A stretch of DNA of 64,000 bases from assembly GCF_900111035.1 (NCBI RefSeq), contig NZ_FOFU01000001.1, positions 62,001 to 126,000 of the forward strand, written 5' to 3'. Both the position numbers and the translations under genes were made by a program. This DNA is from Treponema bryantii (GTDB lineage: Bacteria > Spirochaetota > Spirochaetia > Treponematales > Treponemataceae). Below the pieces are notes generated by a model that was not told the origin of the DNA, did no database searches, and saw only the letters and a list, made by a program, of their open reading frames with translations. This document shows, piece after piece, positions 61,114-64,000 of the stretch; position 1 is the stretch's first letter; each line of letters opens with the position of its first letter.

Positions 61114-62433
61114 TTATGCTACTCTATATAAGAAACTATGAAATACTTTTCCTGTCAGTATTCGTTTACGATGCCTATTAGGTCTAACTGGAATTATATT
61201 TCTAGCTATTATAGTTTCTAAATTAGGTGATGTCGTTTTTTCACGCAAGAATAGTCTGCAGACATGAGCAGCAACGGTAAAGTTCGCTTTGTATGTATAT
61301 TTTCTTTGCTTTTTTTCAATGACTACGTGCGAGGTAATCATTTCCGCAAAGTTATACATTATCAGATGTGCGTATATTTCTTGCTGAATACACATCACCT
61401 TTTTTGAATGAAAATCTAGCATTCCAATAGTATATTTTAAATCTCTAAATGAAGTTTCTATCCCCCATCTGGCTGCATATAACTTTTTTAAATTTGTTGG
61501 CGTATATTCCTTAGCGTCCAAGTTAGTAATTACGGTTTCATATGTGTCTTCAGTAATCTTGAATCGTACGATTCTAAATTTAAGCTCATAAAAGGCTACT
61601 GAATCCTTTTTCCTTAGCTTTGTTGGGAGATAATCAAACGGATGTGAATGTGCAATCAATTTGTAGTGATTCTTGTCCTTCAAAAATAATTCCTTCATTT
61701 CCTTTGTTTGTTTACGCGTAAGTTTTAAATCAATATTTACATCAAATTCTTCTTCATCAGGTAGGTCTAATCCATTCTTAATTCCTCGTGTACCATCCTT
61801 AATCCTTATGAGATAATACCAACCTTTTTCTTGGATATGTGCCATACTGTGATAAGATTCGTATCCTCTATCAGCAATTACTAATGCTTTGGGAATAGGC
61901 GATCTATCTACCATCTCTTGCAATGCAGAGTGCTCATTTGCATCATGCTTTCCTTGAAGTACTACATCAGTATATAAATGATTTTCTAGATTATAGAGTG
62001 CATTTAAATGCAACAAATTGTAGGGCTTTTGTCCATTAACACTGGGATAATAAGATTTTTTATCTTCAGAATTAGTTGGAATTTGAATATCAGAACCATC
62101 AACTGCAAGAATAGTTAAATCAGAATGCGAATGATTTTGTAGTTTATTTGTAAACCCTTTAAAGATGTCTCTAAAAAATTCGGGCTTAATCTTTTGTCTT
62201 TGCTGAACAAAAGCCGAGGCAGATGGCAATGAACTGACATCATGGAAGATATCAATCATCTCATTGGTTATACTCTTGCTTTCCATCTCGATGATAGCTC
62301 TGACTATTTTTTCGAATGGAAGCTTACGATTCCTAGTGAAATCTACTTTGGGATTAACAACATAATCCAACATGTTTTGAGTAGTGGTAGTGATTTCAGA
62401 TAATAAAAGCTTTTTAATGTGTTTTGGTTTCAT
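61114..62433 (-). CDS. IS4-family DDE transposase
   Basis: 439 residues. DDE catalytic residues: first Asp in ILAVDGSDIQIP, second in ALVIADRGYESYHSM, and the Glu in the YREK block YAARWGIETSFRDLKY (Y-2-R-3-E-6-K), which defines IS4. The ATG at 62433 (MKPKHIKK) has a perfect AAGGAGGT at 6 bases; the frame continues upstream through a hairpin but without a start signal. No frameshift or stop is seen, so the protein may be active. Codon use is more AT-rich than the neighbouring genes. Confidence 0.93.
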   Translation of the reverse strand: MKPKHIKKLLLSEITTTTQNMLDYVVNPKVDFTRNRKLPFEKIVRAIIEMESKSITNEMIDIFHDVSSLPSASAFVQQRQKIKPEFFRDIFKGFTNKLQNHSHSDLTILAVDGSDIQIPTNSEDKKSYYPSVNGQKPYNLLHLNALYNLENHLYTDVVLQGKHDANEHSALQEMVDRSPIPKALVIADRGYESYHSMAHIQEKGWYYLIRIKDGTRGIKNGLDLPDEEEFDVNIDLKLTRKQTKEMKELFLKDKNHYKLIAHSHPFDYLPTKLRKKDSVAFYELKFRIVRFKITEDTYETVITNLDAKEYTPTNLKKLYAARWGIETSFRDLKYTIGMLDFHSKKVMCIQQEIYAHLIMYNFAEMITSHVVIEKKQRKYTYKANFTVAAHVCRLFLREKTTSPNLETIIARNIIPVRPNRHRKRILTGKVFHSFLYRVA

Positions 62434-62472
62434 ATGTGACCTCCTTGCAATCAAGTTTTCCTTAATTACAAG

Positions 62473-62515
62473 GGCCGCTTTCGCTACCTTTAAAACATCA
62501 GTAGCGAAAGCGGCC
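62473..62515 (-). promoter_or_regulatory. 15-base-pair hairpin upstream of the transposase
   Basis: GGCCGCTTTCGCTAC (62473-62487) and its exact complement (62501-62515) with a 13-base AT-rich loop, about 30 bases before the transposase ribosome site. In IS4 relatives such a hairpin hides the ribosome site when the element is read from an outside promoter. Confidence 0.6.
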
Positions 62516-62674
62516 ACACATTTACGATAATCTGTCAATACCTTTTAAGAAAAAAAGACCCCTATGTCATTTCTGACATAGAGATCTTTTGGGCTGTCAT
62601 CTTAACTTAATGACATTGATTTTCTATCGGCTAGCCTTTTTCATTCTTGTTTCCACTCAACTGATATAAAAAAT

Positions 62675-62711
62675 CATACTAAAAACCGACTAAAAAGAAG
62701 TTTTTAGTATG
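62675..62711 (-). terminator. Terminator after the alpha/beta hydrolase gene
   Basis: Minus strand CATACTAAAAA, loop, TTTTTAGTATG followed by ATTTTTT. Located 70 bases after the stop codon. Between it and the stop lies a second small palindrome (CACAGGCTTTAGCTTGTG, 62714-62731). Confidence 0.7.
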
Positions 62712-62781
62712 TACACAGGCTTTAGCTTGTGCTAAGCAAAATTTACTTTTGACACTCACATCATTATATAGGGTGATTATA

Positions 62782-63750
62782 TCAATTAATTTCCTTAATA
62801 AAATTAACCAGGATATCTGAGCATTTCTCAGGTTTATCCAGATATATTTCATGCCATCCAGGGCACTCTACCATCTGACAATTTCCTAGCTTTTCCATAT
62901 ATGTTGCTTTTATATCAGGATTTTCACTTTCTACTCCATATGTTGTGGCCGCAACATATACTTTAGGTATTTCATTCGTTTTTAAGGTGTCCCAAGTCTT
63001 TCTAATGTTGTCTCCAAATAGCTTTTCTTCTGAGTTACAGGCATTTGAACCCATAGTCTTAGATAATACTCTCCAGGCTATATCTCTATGCTTTTCATCC
63101 AAGATAGCAAAAGTACTGTCGTCATCATCCTCATTACAGATAGGCTTAATCAGAGCGTTGATTAGACCAAATTTACCAGCTGTATGCATCCAACCAGGGA
63201 AGAAGTCCCAAGCACTGTACTGGTCCTCTTCAATCGGATAAACTGGTACGCCATCAAAAATTGCGACACCTTCTATTTCATCAGGATATTTGCTTTCCCA
63301 ATAAGTAGAATATATACCGCCTAAGGAATGGCCTATAAGAACATATGGAGGCTTCACGCCGGCATTTTTAAGAGCCTTGCGATAGTCCTCAACAACATAT
63401 TCAACTGTCATATCGTTTTTAGTGTCGTCACTCAAGCCATATCCAGCCCTGTCGATGAAATACAATTCATTATTCTTTTCAATTTCTTTTGTCATTTCTC
63501 GCCAGGCTATGACAGCTTCACCATCAATAAATCCCGATAAGCAAACTATTCTATGATTACCATTTTCTTTTCCACACTGATACACATTAAGCGAATAATC
63601 ACCCACTGAAACTCGATTTTCATAGCCTTCTGTTCTAAGCTGCTTAAGAGCTCCATGCATATTCAAATGCTGATAAACAGCAAATATAGTAATAAACAGG
63701 ACAATCCCTGCCAAAATAACACCTGTGACACGGCCTATTATCTTCTTCAT
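62782..63750 (-). CDS. Alpha/beta hydrolase with N-terminal membrane anchor
   Basis: 322 residues. A membrane helix (about 7-27, RVTGVILAGIVLFITIFAVY) tethers an extracytoplasmic alpha/beta hydrolase. Nucleophile elbow VLIGHSLGGIYS (Ser about 144), oxyanion region CLSGFIDG, lid with an acidic NEDDDDS segment, and catalytic His in CPGWHEIYL (about 297). Similar proteins are common in gut Firmicutes, so lateral acquisition is possible but not shown. Ribosome site GGGGAGAG. Isolated between the insertion sequence and the window end. Confidence 0.85.
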   Translation of the reverse strand: MKKIIGRVTGVILAGIVLFITIFAVYQHLNMHGALKQLRTEGYENRVSVGDYSLNVYQCGKENGNHRIVCLSGFIDGEAVIAWREMTKEIEKNNELYFIDRAGYGLSDDTKNDMTVEYVVEDYRKALKNAGVKPPYVLIGHSLGGIYSTYWESKYPDEIEGVAIFDGVPVYPIEEDQYSAWDFFPGWMHTAGKFGLINALIKPICNEDDDDSTFAILDEKHRDIAWRVLSKTMGSNACNSEEKLFGDNIRKTWDTLKTNEIPKVYVAATTYGVESENPDIKATYMEKLGNCQMVECPGWHEIYLDKPEKCSDILVNFIKEIN

Positions 63751-63866
63751 CTTTCTCTCCCCTATTAATAAAACATATTCCGATTTCTATACTCGACTGC
63801 CATAGTATGTCTGACGTAGTATGTAATATCATAGGATTTCTTCCCTGTCAAGGATTCAACAAGATA

Positions 63867-63969
63867 GAGTTTCGCTATGCGAAACTCCCGCAGTGCGAGC
63901 CTGCAATTGCTGAAAGCAATTAAGTACATATGCAGGCGAGACACATCTTACAAGCGCAGCTTGTTTTTT
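63867..63969 (+). ncRNA. Structured region ending in a terminator, candidate RNA or attenuator
   Basis: In the 250-base non-coding end of the window: hairpin GAGTTTCGC-TAT-GCGAAACTC (63867-63887), then GCCTGCA/TGCAGGC (63899-63905 with 63931-63937) enclosing AATTGCT-GAA-AGCAATT, then ACAAGC-GCA-GCTTGT followed by five Ts (63950-63969). The order of hairpins plus terminator on the plus strand suggests a small RNA or a leader for a gene beyond 64000. No known class recognised. Confidence 0.4.
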
Positions 63970-64000
63970 ATGTAATAGGAGATTCCAGAGGAATTTCCTA

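Larger units (their letters stand above)
60963..62621. mobile_element. IS4-family insertion sequence
   Basis: About 1.66 kb bounded by a 20-base perfect inverted repeat, AATCAATGTCATTAAGTTAA at 60963-60982 and its complement at 62602-62621. It holds one transposase gene on the minus strand, a terminator-like hairpin at each end, and a long hairpin upstream of the transposase ribosome site. No perfect target duplication is seen: taking the ends at CAATG, the flanking ten bases ATTTTTTAAT and ATTTTCTATC agree at seven positions, which may be decay or chance. Confidence 0.85.

Noticed and set aside
60953-62631. Target-site duplication of the insertion sequence
   Set aside because: Flanks agree only partly (seven of ten bases), which is not enough in AT-rich sequence.
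1-64000. CRISPR array or cas genes
   Set aside because: No regularly spaced direct repeats seen; all repeats found are palindromic pairs at distant sites.

Overview
The window reads as a chromosomal segment of a gut or rumen treponeme (Spirochaetota, Treponema-like). The evidence is gene content rather than a marker gene: an oversized GreA protein with a long N-terminal repeat region, an AroD-AroE fusion, many TPR proteins and lipoproteins with short Cys lipoboxes, a GGDEF/EAL protein, low-GC coding with AT-rich spacers, and polysaccharide-degradation genes typical of herbivore gut treponemes. The species call is inference.

Layout. 0-10 kb: end of an unknown gene, clpB, rlmJ, a PBP1A operon with a ParB-like protein, a 650-base spacer filled by two related palindromic elements and a candidate small RNA, then an exported PEGA-like protein, an M23 peptidase and a small ferredoxin. 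10-16 kb: deoC, a metallo-hydrolase, the TPR-GreA giant and a TPR protein. 16-29.5 kb: a long plus-strand housekeeping run (rpe, three envelope TPR/lipoprotein genes, recA, folK, scpA, scpB, a pseudouridine synthase, PAP2, cmk, rpsA, a degenerate Fis-type regulator, a TPR membrane protein, a lipoprotein), ended by tRNA-Arg. 29.6-38.7 kb: the SUF iron-sulfur genes sufC-B-D-S-U on the minus strand, split by two oppositely oriented genes. 38.7-40.5 kb: thioesterase, CYTH protein, thiamine pyrophosphokinase. 40.4-51 kb: a hemicellulose-sugar cluster (GH39, GH130, GH35, CE2-type esterase, oxidoreductases, LacI regulator with a matching operator). 51.2-60.4 kb: a HisA-HisI-HisE fusion, hisD, def, fmt, a PASTA protein, aroDE, rpiA, a RluA-type enzyme. 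60.4-64 kb: a lipoprotein, an IS4-family insertion sequence, an alpha/beta hydrolase and a structured terminator region.

The most unusual signals are outside the genes. Three families of structured intergenic elements each occur twice. In each, differences between the two copies preserve base pairing (compensatory changes), and two of the families sit directly after stop codons. Two terminator-ended intergenic units carry C-rich loops resembling anti-Shine-Dalgarno seeds. Many operon-leading genes have a -10 box only 6-7 bases before the start codon, implying leaderless mRNAs, while internal operon genes have normal Shine-Dalgarno sites; this also fixes several start codons. All calls are from reading the sequence, without database searches.
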